From Parahaliea aestuarii (GTDB lineage: Bacteria > Pseudomonadota > Gammaproteobacteria > Pseudomonadales > Halieaceae): DNA of 64,000 bases. The notes beneath the pieces are model-generated. The model saw only the letters and a list, made by a program, of their open reading frames with translations. It had not been told where the DNA came from and did no database searches. Shown in pieces: positions 18,994-27,597 of the stretch (position 1 is its first letter; every line of letters starts with the position of its first letter). The stretch spans positions 248,001 through 312,000 of the forward strand of contig NZ_VRYZ01000005.1 of NCBI RefSeq assembly GCF_008064635.1, given 5' to 3'. Both the position numbers and the translations under genes were made by a program.

Positions 18994-19974
18994 TTACAGA
19001 TGGTTGCGTAGGCCGAGTTCGTCCGGGTAGGGCTGCAGATAGGTTTGCCCGGCAATGTAGCGGTCTGGGTGATTGGCAAAATGGTGGCGCAGCATGGTAA
19101 TCGGCACGACCAGGGGGATTAGGCCCTGGCGATAGTCGTCGATCAGCGCCTTGAGACGCTGGCGCTCGGCATCACCCAGTTCCCGCTTCAGGTAGCCGGA
19201 GATATGGAACAGGACGTTGGTATGGGAGCGCACTGTGGCGCGCCGTGAAAGTGCGTCCATCAACAGGGAGATAAACTCGCTGGCGAGCGCGGAGATGTCG
19301 CGTTTGCCCGCATTGGCCAGCAGGCGGCCAATTTCCCGGTAGTGGCTGACGCTGTGGGCCATGACCTGGTACTTGTAACGGCTGTAGAAGGCGATCAGCG
19401 CGCCGGCATTGAGGCCGCTGGCGCAGCACTGGTGCCAGTCGTGGTAGGCAAAAACGCGGGCGATGAAGCTGTCTCGAAGGCCCGGGTCATGCAGGCGCCC
19501 ATCGTCCTCCAGCGGCAGCAGGGGGGCGGCCCGCTGCAGCGCCGCGGCGAAGATACCCTGGCTGTCTGCGCCGACCGGATTGCCCTTTTCGTTATAGCGC
19601 TTGACCCGCGCGTAGCCGCAACTGGGGCTGTTTTTTACCAGGATATAACCGCAGAGTTCCGGGGCCCGCGACAGCACGTCCCGGGCAAAGCCGTCCAGAG
19701 CATCGGTGTAGTCGCGCTGGTGAGTGGCCACGTCCAGCGCCCGCACCTGATCCGCGTCGCTGCCGACCAGGTGAATCGGCGGGCGCGGCACGCCCATGCC
19801 GATGCCCACCTCGGGGCAGAAGGGGCGCAATGCAAAGGCCTGTTTCATGCGCTCAAGGGCCTCGTGGGCGCGCTTTTGACTGCCGTCGTAGCGCACCGGC
19901 TGGCCATTCAGGCAGGCGCCGATGCCAACCACCGGTCGCGACGTATCCGTTGTGGGGTATTCCTCAGGTTTCAT
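18994..19974 (-). CDS. TudS (DUF523)-DUF1722 fusion protein
   Basis: A 326-residue two-domain protein. Residues 14-165 are a DUF523/TudS domain with three candidate [4Fe-4S] ligands: Cys21 (GIGACLNG), Cys53 (PFCPEVGIGMG) and Cys119 (KNSPSCGYAR). Residues 190-320 are DUF1722, also found alone as YbgA (YKYQVMAHS, ITMLRHHF). TudS enzymes remove sulfur from thiouracil, so a thionucleobase desulfurase role is plausible, with DUF1722 of unknown task. ATG at 19974 is preferred over an in-frame start 18 bases upstream. Its position beside the photolyase suggests light- or nucleotide-damage-related expression. Confidence 0.85.
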   Translation of the reverse strand: MKPEEYPTTDTSRPVVGIGACLNGQPVRYDGSQKRAHEALERMKQAFALRPFCPEVGIGMGVPRPPIHLVGSDADQVRALDVATHQRDYTDALDGFARDVLSRAPELCGYILVKNSPSCGYARVKRYNEKGNPVGADSQGIFAAALQRAAPLLPLEDDGRLHDPGLRDSFIARVFAYHDWHQCCASGLNAGALIAFYSRYKYQVMAHSVSHYREIGRLLANAGKRDISALASEFISLLMDALSRRATVRSHTNVLFHISGYLKRELGDAERQRLKALIDDYRQGLIPLVVPITMLRHHFANHPDRYIAGQTYLQPYPDELGLRNHL

Positions 19975-20038
19975 AAGCCTTGTTACGCACAACCGGCACT
20001 AAAAGATCAGCCGGCGCCGGTATCCTGGCGCCACGCAG

Positions 20039-20674
20039 TCAGAGTTCCGGGGAGGAGCTTCCGGTGGCCGCTGCCGCCACCGGTACACGGCCAAGGTTTT
20101 GCAGCAGCGCGGAGTCGCGGGCCATCCACAGCCACATCAGTACCGGGGCCAGGGTCGGAATAATCAGAGTGTTGAGCTGGTAGAGCAGGGCGATCACCGG
20201 CGGCGGGGGCAGTGGCAGCGCCGCGCGCTGAAACAGCGCATCCTGCAGGCCGAGCATCAGGTTTTTCAGTTCGATACAGACCAGCCCGATTGCCATCAAC
20301 AACCAGAGCACTACCATGCCGCGGCAGAAGCGCTCGATCGCCTGCGGCACCCGGGCGGCGAATATCAGGGCGGCGTAAAAGGGCAGGGAATAGGACACCA
20401 GTCGGGTATCGACGGGATAGGCGAGCTGGTAACCGGCCTGCTCCGCGCTGACCAGGGCGCCGTCCACTTCGCCGAAGTGGGTAAGCACCAGCATGCGTGT
20501 CTGGTCCAGCGATACGCCGGCCACGATATCCGGCAGGCCCCACTCCAGGGCGTAGCGGGCCAGCAGGAAGGCCGGGGCTGCGGGCAGGGTGCCCAGCGCG
20601 TACCACAGCCCGAACAGAGGGATCATCAGCAGTATGACCCAGCCCATGAATCGCAGGGGCGTCGCCGTATTCAC
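20039..20674 (-). CDS. Exosortase H-associated membrane protein
   Basis: A 211-residue integral membrane protein with about four hydrophobic helices (near residues 10-35, 95-115, 120-142 and 165-190). It starts at a GTG overlapping the exosortase H stop codon (GTGA), so the two are translationally coupled. The N-terminal helix contains FMGWVILLMIPLFGLWYALG. I see no known enzymatic motif. Such partners commonly sit beside exosortase H and probably assist sorting or processing, but the function is not established. Confidence 0.72.
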   Translation of the reverse strand: MNTATPLRFMGWVILLMIPLFGLWYALGTLPAAPAFLLARYALEWGLPDIVAGVSLDQTRMLVLTHFGEVDGALVSAEQAGYQLAYPVDTRLVSYSLPFYAALIFAARVPQAIERFCRGMVVLWLLMAIGLVCIELKNLMLGLQDALFQRAALPLPPPPVIALLYQLNTLIIPTLAPVLMWLWMARDSALLQNLGRVPVAAAATGSSSPEL

Positions 20675-21171
20675 GCCGCAGCCACCGGTGCCCTGCGTCG
20701 CTCGAGGTAGCGCAGGTAGAGCAGGAATACGATCAGCACATCGAGCATGATCAGCACCGGCCACAGATAGAGGTGGGTAAAGGAGAAAACAGCTTCATTC
20801 CACTGGCCGAGGTAGAACAGGCTGATGATGCGCAAGATGTTCAGTACCTGGATGGTGATAAAGCCGAGGCCGATGGCCAGCAGGCGGTCACGCAGGGAAG
20901 CGGGGAAGGCAATGATACCTGCGATCAGGACAATGGCTGCCTCCACGCCATTGCAGCCGGCTTCAATCGATACGGCAAAATGATTGGTGGTGTGTTCGAT
21001 AATGCGCCCGTAGGCCACCACGTCGCTGTCGAAGGGTGTGATCAATGCCGCGCTGAGTGTCGCCAGCCAACCGGTAAAGGGTTGCACCACATGCAGCTGC
21101 ACCGCAGTCAGCATTTCCAGCGTGAAAAGGCCGATCAGGACGGCGAGAAAGACGAGAATAAACTTTTTCAT
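20671..21171 (-). CDS. xrtH: Exosortase H (IPTLxxWG-CTERM sorting enzyme)
   Basis: A 166-residue polytopic membrane protease-transpeptidase. The catalytic triad of the exosortase/archaeosortase family is visible: Cys73 in EAGCNGVEAAIVL, Arg114 in LNILRIISLFYLG and His133 in FSFTHLYLWP. The short length is that of the XrtH subgroup, which processes secreted proteins ending in an IPTLxxWG-type C-terminal anchor. None of the proteins in this window carries that tail, so the substrates are elsewhere in the genome. ATG is used, and the partner gene overlaps its stop. Confidence 0.88.
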   Translation of the reverse strand: MKKFILVFLAVLIGLFTLEMLTAVQLHVVQPFTGWLATLSAALITPFDSDVVAYGRIIEHTTNHFAVSIEAGCNGVEAAIVLIAGIIAFPASLRDRLLAIGLGFITIQVLNILRIISLFYLGQWNEAVFSFTHLYLWPVLIMLDVLIVFLLYLRYLERRRAPVAAA

Positions 21172-21247
21172 GTGGGTGCTATTATGGTGAGCTGGCGTGG
21201 GCTTGGAAAGGCCCGCGAGTGATCAAACTGACATGGCGAGGCAATTC

Positions 21248-21424
21248 ATGTCCAAGGGCGCGCGCTGGATTGGTCTCGCACTGACCCTGGCGATGTTTGT
21301 ATTCAGCACCTGGATGTACCTGCAGACCGGTGACTGGGTGGCGCTGGTCTTTGCCGGCGGCAGTTTCGGCTATGCGATTTTCTTCATGGCGGCGAAGAAA
21401 GCCGGCAACAAGGAGATTTCCTGA
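21248..21424 (+). CDS. Small two-helix membrane protein, unknown function
   Basis: A 58-residue protein with two predicted membrane helices (WIGLALTLAMFVFSTWMYL and VALVFAGGSFGYAIFFMAA) and a basic tail. GAGG lies 6 bases before the chosen ATG. Its stop codon overlaps the start of the next gene (TGATG), so it is translationally coupled to the lipoprotein. I do not recognise the family. Confidence 0.6.
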   Translation: MSKGARWIGLALTLAMFVFSTWMYLQTGDWVALVFAGGSFGYAIFFMAAKKAGNKEIS

Positions 21425-21897
21425 TGTTCATCACCGTTGTGCGTGAATGGCCCCTGCGACTGGCATGCCTTTTTACCCTGCTGCTGGCGAGTGGATGCGC
21501 CTCGCTGATTGCCGATATCGATCCGCCCGCAGTCACCGTGGAGAACGTGCGTTCGCTGCCGTCCCAGGACTCGGGCCCACGCTTTGAAATCACCCTGCGG
21601 GTGGCCAATCCGAACAAGCAGGCCCTGGAAATCGCCGGTATCAGTTACACCATCGATATTATGGATCACGAACTGGTCAGTGGTGTGACCAACCAGGTGC
21701 CGCGCATCGAAGCCTATTCGGAACAGGTGGTAAAGCTGGAAGCGGGCGTGCATCTGTTCCAGATGTTGCGCTTGCTGGCAGATCTTGGACGCAGCCAGGG
21801 CGATGCCCTGGATTATCGCTTTGCCGCCAAAATTGATTTCCAGGGCTTTCTGCCCACCCAGCGGGTGGAAGAGACCGGCAGCCTCAAACTGAACTGA
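21424..21897 (+). CDS. LEA type-2 / WHy-domain lipoprotein
   Basis: A 157-residue lipoprotein. The signal ends in lipobox LASGC (Cys25), so the mature chain is lipidated. The rest is a single beta-sandwich with a typical LEA2 pattern: EITLRVANPNKQALEIAGISYTI resembles the shared LRVANPN motif of WHy proteins. These domains are linked to desiccation and stress tolerance, but the bacterial versions are mostly uncharacterised. Its gene converges with the NSS transporter gene with only 7 bases between stop codons. Confidence 0.85.
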   Translation: MFITVVREWPLRLACLFTLLLASGCASLIADIDPPAVTVENVRSLPSQDSGPRFEITLRVANPNKQALEIAGISYTIDIMDHELVSGVTNQVPRIEAYSEQVVKLEAGVHLFQMLRLLADLGRSQGDALDYRFAAKIDFQGFLPTQRVEETGSLKLN

Positions 21898-21904
21898 GGC
21901 CGCT

Positions 21905-23257
21905 TCAGCCCAGTAGAGACTGGGCGAAGATGGCGAGAATAATCAGCGGGCAGACCACGCGTACATAGCCTGGCCAGATCTTCCAGAACAGGGTGTTTTC
22001 TGCTGTCGGATTGCCCTTGCGCAGTTCCTGCAACAGGCTGTCCCGGTGCCACAGCCAGCCGGCGTAAATGCAGAACATAAAGCCCAGCAGGGGCTGTGCA
22101 TAGCGGGTGGTGAGCGCGATTACGAAGCCGAACAGCTCGCCGAAATTCAACAGGATAACCGTACTGATAATGGCGATGGCACCGCCGATCAGTACCACCG
22201 CTTTCTTGCGGCTCACGCCGTGTTCCTCGATGGTGTAGGCAACCGGCACTTCCAGCATGGAGATGGACGAGGTCAGCGCGGCGATGCTCATCAGGAAGAA
22301 AAAGGTCAGCGATACAACGGTGCCGGCCAGGCCCATGGTGTTGAACAGAGCGGGTAGTACCGTGAAGATCAGGGTGTCCTCAGAGATCAGGGTGCCACCG
22401 GCATTGAAAATCTCCACGCCGTTGTGCAGCGCTACGTACATCGCCGGAAGCACCAGGAAACCCGCCAGTACCGCGATGGTGATATCCACCAGTGTCACCA
22501 TGCCCCCCAGGCTGGGGAGATTCTCCCGGTCGGACACATAGGAGCCGTAGATCAGCATGGTGCCGACCCCCAGGGACAGCGAAAAGAAGGCCGCCCCCAG
22601 CGCGCTGATGATCAGCTGCGGGGACAGTGCGCGCTCGAAATCCGGCAACAGGTAGACGCGCAGGCCATCGGCGGCGCCGTCCAGTGTGAAAACGTAGAGC
22701 GCGAGCACCACCAGGGTGATCAGCAACATGGGCATCAGGCGGCTGGACCAGCGCTCGATACCGCCCTGGACCCCCTCCGAGATGATGCCGATGGTGAGAA
22801 CCATAAACAGCGCCATGAACAGGACGTTGCGGGTAAAACTGAATTCGGTGAGCCAGCGGGCTGCGTCGGCGAAGCCCAGCAACTCCACGATGGACCCCAG
22901 GCAGTGGGCCATCATCCAGCCGGCCACGATGGCATAGAAACTGAGAATCAGGCTGGCGATCACAAAACCGATAATGCCGGTGCCGGCGCCGATACGGCGA
23001 CTCAGTGAGTTCGGCGCAATCTGGCGCAGGGCGTTAACCGCGTTGGCGTGGGCGTGGCGGCCGATGATCAGTTCCGCCATCAATGCCGGGTAGGCCAGTG
23101 AAAAGGCCAGCACCAGGTAGACCAGCAAAAAGGCGGCGCCGCCATTGCTGGCCGCCTGGGTGGGAAAGCCCCAGATATTACCGAGGCCGACGGCGCTGCC
23201 CGCGGCAGCCATGATAAAGCCAAAACGCGAGCTGAATTCGCCCCGGGGAGATGCCAT
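21905..23257 (-). CDS. Sodium-dependent transporter, NSS (SNF/LeuT) family
   Basis: A 450-residue inner-membrane symporter of the LeuT fold with 11-12 helices. TM1 reads AVGLGNIWGFPTQAASNGG. The position of LeuT Arg30, usually Arg in an N[IVF]WRFP motif, is Gly30 here, a feature I associate with a marine bacterial subgroup. The unwound, sodium-binding segments of TM6 and TM8 are preserved in outline (FFSLSLGVGTMLIYGSY, LTSSISMLE). The substrate is probably an amino acid or a related amine but cannot be read from sequence. Confidence 0.9.
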   Translation of the reverse strand: MASPRGEFSSRFGFIMAAAGSAVGLGNIWGFPTQAASNGGAAFLLVYLVLAFSLAYPALMAELIIGRHAHANAVNALRQIAPNSLSRRIGAGTGIIGFVIASLILSFYAIVAGWMMAHCLGSIVELLGFADAARWLTEFSFTRNVLFMALFMVLTIGIISEGVQGGIERWSSRLMPMLLITLVVLALYVFTLDGAADGLRVYLLPDFERALSPQLIISALGAAFFSLSLGVGTMLIYGSYVSDRENLPSLGGMVTLVDITIAVLAGFLVLPAMYVALHNGVEIFNAGGTLISEDTLIFTVLPALFNTMGLAGTVVSLTFFFLMSIAALTSSISMLEVPVAYTIEEHGVSRKKAVVLIGGAIAIISTVILLNFGELFGFVIALTTRYAQPLLGFMFCIYAGWLWHRDSLLQELRKGNPTAENTLFWKIWPGYVRVVCPLIILAIFAQSLLG

Positions 23258-23309
23258 AGAAGAGAGTTCCGTGTGCTTGTTATTGCGGCGGGGAGTGTAA
23301 CACGCAGGT

Positions 23310-26300
23310 TCACGCCGGGGGCAGGGCTTCGCAGGGTCGGACCGGCCCGCTGCGCTCCCGGTCCAGGCCGAGCAGCTTCATCGTCAATTTCGGGATCAGC
23401 ATCAGGGCTTCCGCGGAGGCGTCGGCGGTGGCGGCAATAGGGGATACCCAGGTGCGCGGCTTTTTCATACTGCCGCTGAGGGTCACCGCCGATGGTATCT
23501 GCAGCACCCGGCTTTTGGACAACGGTTTGATGCGCACGTCGAGCGTCTGCTGCACGAGGTTGAAGGTGCCGGTGCCGGTGGCGAGCATACGCGGCGATTC
23601 GATATACAGATTTTCGCTGCGGGCAATGCCGGAGCGCAGGGTGAAACTGGCCATGCTGCAGTCCACGTGGGTCGAGGTTTCCAGTGCCGCGCCCGAGTAG
23701 ATCCAGGCCAATAGATCGGTGGCCAGCAGGTCGTAGGCGGCGCCCTGGATCTCGACGGCCTGCAGCGCCATCGACAGGTTGCCATCCAGGCTGCCCAGCC
23801 ATTCGGCCGCGCCGTGGCCGCGCGCGCTGACGCCGCCACGCAGGCTGAGCACGCCGGTCACATCGGCCTGCAGACCGAGATCATTGATCAATTGCCGCAT
23901 GTTCAGTGACAGGGCCTGGCCGCCGAGGCTGAGCGCCGGCGGTTTTGCCGCGAGGTCGATAACACCGGCCAGCTCGAGGTGTCCCTGGCCGCCGCGGAAA
24001 TTCATGCGCCGCAGCAGGTAGCGGCCGGCGCTGCCCTCCAGGGCGAGGTCGATATCCTGTACATCGATGCTGTCGCCGCGCAGGCGCCCCAGTTGCAGCT
24101 GCAGATCGAGGGGATAGGGCGGCAAGTTGGCGATAAAGCCTTCCAGGGAAGCGTCGGCTTGCCCCGTACTGGCTTTCGGTGCCGGAGACGTATCGCCGGC
24201 TTGCAGGCCAAGATCCGCCAGGTGCAGGGACGGTGCGCTCAGGCGGGCCTTCAAAGCGGTGATCGCGCGTTGTTCGTGGCGCAATTCAGCGCTAACGTCG
24301 ATCGGGTTCTCACCCAGGGTACCCCGGGCGCTCAAGTTTAGGCGGTCGCCCTCAGCGTTGGCCTTCAATTGCGCCCTGAGCGGCGCCAGATTGCGCCCGC
24401 TCAGCGCCTTGAGCAGAGCCGGGCTGGAGATCGCCAGTTCTGCGGCCATCTCTCCGGCGGTCTGCCCCAACAGGTCGCTGGCGGAACCGCGGGCGGTCAG
24501 GTACAGGGCGCGGTTGTCGTCGCTGTTTACGGCAAACGCCGGGAGGTGCCAGTGACCGTCGCGCTGTTGCAGCTCAAGGGTGCCGGCCAGGTGTCCCAGC
24601 GGCTGTGGATAGCGAAAGTCGTCGAGCTGGCTGTGAATCAGGTTGCGCAGGTCGAGGCGGGCAAAATCCAGCGCCAGGCGAGTGCCCGCCAGAGTCGTCA
24701 GATCGTCAATGCTCCCTGTTACCTTGAGTGCCAGCTGTTCGCTGTCGATTCCGCCGCGCAAATTGTCCAGGCGCCAGCCGGCGTCAGCCTGCTGCAACCG
24801 GCCGGTCAGATTGACAGCTCCCAATACCGGTACCGGTAGAGTCAGGTACTGGGACAGGGCGCTGGTGTCACTCAGGCTGGCGGCGATATCCGCCCGCAAT
24901 TGCCGCGGCAGACCCTCCGGATTCAGTTCCCCCGATACACTGGTCAACACGATGCTGAGGTCGCTGTCCTCGAGCCGGGCGCTGCCGGCGCTGAAGCGGA
25001 TGCTGTCGGCATTGCCAGTGGCGAGGGCAGACGCCGTCAGGCGAAATTCACTGTCGATATCGAGGTCAAACCACTGCCTGATCTGCGCCAATGTGGGCGC
25101 CTCCAGTTCGAGCTTGATATCGATGTCGCGCACTGACGTGAGGGCGACTGGCGGCGTCAGATCGACGGTTCCGATGGCACCGCTGGCGTGCAACTGAGTC
25201 TGCCCGTTCGCTCCCAGCCGGGCCTTGATGCCGCTCAGTGCCAGCTGGTCACGGCTGCCCCCCAGTGTGGCTTCGAGCTGCCAGGGGCCGGGCTCGAAGG
25301 GTAACTCGCCAATCCACGGGTGCAGCACATCGAGTCCGCTGCCGCGGGCCAGTAGCTGGACTTCATTGTCTTCTGGCTGGATGCTCGACCCGGTCAGTGC
25401 GCCCGGCGCGAGGCTGCCCTGCAGGCTCAGTTCGAGTCCGCGCTGGTGGCGGGTTTGCAGGGTAAAACGGGGCACGGCCAGGGCGTCCACCGGCCCCTCT
25501 ATGGTCAGTTCCGCGGCGGCGCTGCCGAGGTTGGAGAAGTCGGCCTCGATCCAGTTGAGCAGCAGTCCCAGCTCTTCCAGATGTCCGGTGGCCTCGGCCT
25601 GCAGCAGGGTGTCTCCCGGCCCGCGGTAGTCGAAGCTGCCGCGGGCGATGAACTCGTACCGGGGCGCATTCAGCAGGGCGAACTCGGCTTCAGTGAGGCG
25701 GAACTGGCGATCGTCACCCTGCAGTCGCCCGCGCACCTGCAGGGCGCCCTCCAGTGCCGCCAGGCTGTCGCCAAAGCCTGCCAGCCGGTTGATATCCGGC
25801 AGCGCGGCGTTGAGGCTGAAGTCATAGCTGAAGTCGTCGACGCCACCGAGCACCTCGCCCTCCAGAATTGCCAGACGAGAGCTGCGGGTGGCGTGGAGGT
25901 CTGCGCGCAACTGTATACCGCGGAAACCGCGGGTGTTGTGCAGGGCGTAGAGATAAACCGTGGTGTCCAGCGGTTCCCCGTCATAGTCGCCGACGGCGTG
26001 CAGACGATAGCTTCCCGCGCTCTCGCGCTCGCCACTGAGCTGCTGCAAGGGGAAAACCAGAATGTCTTCGCCGTGCCGTATCAGATGCACCGAGCCGATA
26101 TGGAGTTGCCGCGGCAGCCAGCGCAGGTAAGCCATCCAACTGGCCGGCCCGGGATCCTTGGTGCTGTCGTGGGAGGCAATATAGACGGTGAGGTTGTCGG
26201 CGCTCAGGCTGGCATTGCGCAGGCGGTCGAAGGGCAGGTGGTGCGGTTTCAGCGTGGCGTGGAAGTTGTGGATGCTGAGCAGGGGGAGATTATCGCTGCC

Positions 26301-26516
26301 GTCCTGGTAGAGCAGTATCTGCCGGGCGGAGACCTTGTCCTCGGTGAGTTGCAGCTGTGCCCCGTTCAATTCCAGCCGCAGATCGCTGAACTGCGACACC
26401 GCCCATTTCAGCGTCGCGATGCTGCGCTGTGGCGACTGCAGCACCCATACCCCGGCGCCGGCCAGCAGGGCTGCGCACAGGAGCAGGGAGATCAGCAGTA
26501 CGGCGAGCAGGCGCAT
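23310..26516 (-). CDS. AsmA/TamB-like envelope protein
   Basis: A 1068-residue protein with one N-terminal membrane helix (MRLLAVLLISLLLCAALLAG) and a very long periplasmic region of beta-rich repeats. The C-terminal section (SENLYIESPRMLATGTGTFN, LDVRIKPLSKSRVLQIP) is the conserved AsmA C-terminal domain. AsmA-like proteins are bridge-type lipid conduits between inner and outer membranes that affect outer-membrane assembly. The start at 26516 is chosen because the residues before it are not hydrophobic and run into the upstream tRNA promoter region. It stands alone on this strand. Confidence 0.88.
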   Translation of the reverse strand: MRLLAVLLISLLLCAALLAGAGVWVLQSPQRSIATLKWAVSQFSDLRLELNGAQLQLTEDKVSARQILLYQDGSDNLPLLSIHNFHATLKPHHLPFDRLRNASLSADNLTVYIASHDSTKDPGPASWMAYLRWLPRQLHIGSVHLIRHGEDILVFPLQQLSGERESAGSYRLHAVGDYDGEPLDTTVYLYALHNTRGFRGIQLRADLHATRSSRLAILEGEVLGGVDDFSYDFSLNAALPDINRLAGFGDSLAALEGALQVRGRLQGDDRQFRLTEAEFALLNAPRYEFIARGSFDYRGPGDTLLQAEATGHLEELGLLLNWIEADFSNLGSAAAELTIEGPVDALAVPRFTLQTRHQRGLELSLQGSLAPGALTGSSIQPEDNEVQLLARGSGLDVLHPWIGELPFEPGPWQLEATLGGSRDQLALSGIKARLGANGQTQLHASGAIGTVDLTPPVALTSVRDIDIKLELEAPTLAQIRQWFDLDIDSEFRLTASALATGNADSIRFSAGSARLEDSDLSIVLTSVSGELNPEGLPRQLRADIAASLSDTSALSQYLTLPVPVLGAVNLTGRLQQADAGWRLDNLRGGIDSEQLALKVTGSIDDLTTLAGTRLALDFARLDLRNLIHSQLDDFRYPQPLGHLAGTLELQQRDGHWHLPAFAVNSDDNRALYLTARGSASDLLGQTAGEMAAELAISSPALLKALSGRNLAPLRAQLKANAEGDRLNLSARGTLGENPIDVSAELRHEQRAITALKARLSAPSLHLADLGLQAGDTSPAPKASTGQADASLEGFIANLPPYPLDLQLQLGRLRGDSIDVQDIDLALEGSAGRYLLRRMNFRGGQGHLELAGVIDLAAKPPALSLGGQALSLNMRQLINDLGLQADVTGVLSLRGGVSARGHGAAEWLGSLDGNLSMALQAVEIQGAAYDLLATDLLAWIYSGAALETSTHVDCSMASFTLRSGIARSENLYIESPRMLATGTGTFNLVQQTLDVRIKPLSKSRVLQIPSAVTLSGSMKKPRTWVSPIAATADASAEALMLIPKLTMKLLGLDRERSGPVRPCEALPPA

Positions 26517-26563
26517 GCGGTGGCAGTAGTGACGGCGTTCGCGGCAGTGTAGCACGCTGCGCC

Positions 26564-26591
26564 TTGCCCGCCGCTGGCCCTGTGCTATCAT
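26564..26591 (+). promoter_or_regulatory. Sigma-70 promoter of tRNA-Leu(UAA)
   Basis: TTGCCC (26564-26569) and TATCAT (26586-26591) are separated by 16 bases. They are followed by a C-rich discriminator (CCCGCCCCC), typical of stringently controlled stable RNA promoters. The tRNA starts about 57 bases downstream. Confidence 0.6.
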
Positions 26592-26647
26592 CCCGCCCCC
26601 TCGGGGTGCGGCACATGCGCAGAGTCAGTTCCCCTGCAGATCGCATT

Positions 26648-26736
26648 GCGACGGTGGTGAAATCGGTAAACACAGGGGACTTAAACTCCCCCGGCTTTAA
26701 CAGGCCTTGCGGGTTCAAGTCCCGCCCGTCGCACCA
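26648..26736 (+). tRNA. leuZ: tRNA-Leu, anticodon UAA
   Basis: An 89-nucleotide class II tRNA. The acceptor stem GCGACGG pairs with CCGTCGC, and CCA is encoded. The anticodon arm is GGGGA / CTTAAAC / TCCCC with anticodon TAA. A long variable arm follows, then a T-arm containing GGTTCAAGT. It lies immediately upstream of the stator-like operon. Confidence 0.96.
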
Positions 26737-26898
26737 TATGAAGGTCCGTCAGTCGGCGCTTCGCGCGCCTTGCCATCACCGGCCCCCCACGTATAATGCG
26801 GGCTTGTTGTTCCTTGCCTGTGTTTCGAAAAAGCGCAACTAAATCAATAAATTAGTGGAGCGCGCGCCGGGCGGGGTTCGCCCCTGCCCAATGAAGTG

Positions 26899-27597
26899 AT
26901 GAGCCGAACGCCAACCTCCAGCAGTTTCAGCCAGACTCGCCTGATCAGTCTTCTCAGTTCTCTGGGAGGGCCGCGCGGCGACGCCGATTCGCGCCAGTTT
27001 GGCCAGCGCCTGGGTGGCCTGATCGATCTGTCGCACTCGGTGATACTGGCGGATACCCTCGCTTCGCTGGAACGCCAGCCCTTTGAGCCTGTGGACGAAG
27101 ACCCGGCACGCGCACGGGAGGACTTCCTGCGGGTGCGTGCGGCAATGATGGGCGCCGTCATACGCAGCCTGGTGCCAGACGGCGGGGCGTCCCGCATACG
27201 CTGGCCAGAGGCGGTGCTGGACGCGGGGGGCGGCGATGCGCTACGGCGTTTTTACAGCGCCCACCAGCGTGAGATGGATGCCCGCGTGCGGGGACTGCAG
27301 GAGCGCTGCCGCGATGCCCTGAGGGGGTGCTCCGCGGCGCTGATGCAACTGGCCACACTGGACCAGGCGCTGATGGATGCGCTCGCCGGGCACAGCCGCC
27401 GCCTGTTCGGAAACATTCCAGATGTGCTGGAAAAAATGCAGGTGGCCGCACGGGAAATGCTGCTGCAGGGCGGCGCCGACGCTGAAGGTCAACTGAAAAC
27501 CGATGTGCAGGCCTTGCTGCTGGCGGAAATCGACGCTCGCCTGTTACCTGCGCTGGGTCTGATAGAGGCCCTGGATGAACACCTGGAATGCGAATGA
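26899..27597 (+). CDS. DUF3348 family protein, first gene of stator-like operon
   Basis: A 232-residue cytoplasmic protein matching the DUF3348 family, seen here by its position as first gene and by its helical composition. After a Ser-rich N-terminus it is mostly alpha-helical, with GQRLGGLIDLSHSVILADTL, RVRAAMMGAVIRSLVP and a Leu/Ala-rich C-terminal half. It has no membrane segment, signal or catalytic motif. The start is an ATG just after an in-frame GTG. Its stop overlaps the next start (ATGA), so it is translationally coupled to the channel subunit. A role as a cytoplasmic adaptor of the membrane complex is inferred from context only. Confidence 0.82.
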   Translation: MSRTPTSSSFSQTRLISLLSSLGGPRGDADSRQFGQRLGGLIDLSHSVILADTLASLERQPFEPVDEDPARAREDFLRVRAAMMGAVIRSLVPDGGASRIRWPEAVLDAGGGDALRRFYSAHQREMDARVRGLQERCRDALRGCSAALMQLATLDQALMDALAGHSRRLFGNIPDVLEKMQVAAREMLLQGGADAEGQLKTDVQALLLAEIDARLLPALGLIEALDEHLECE

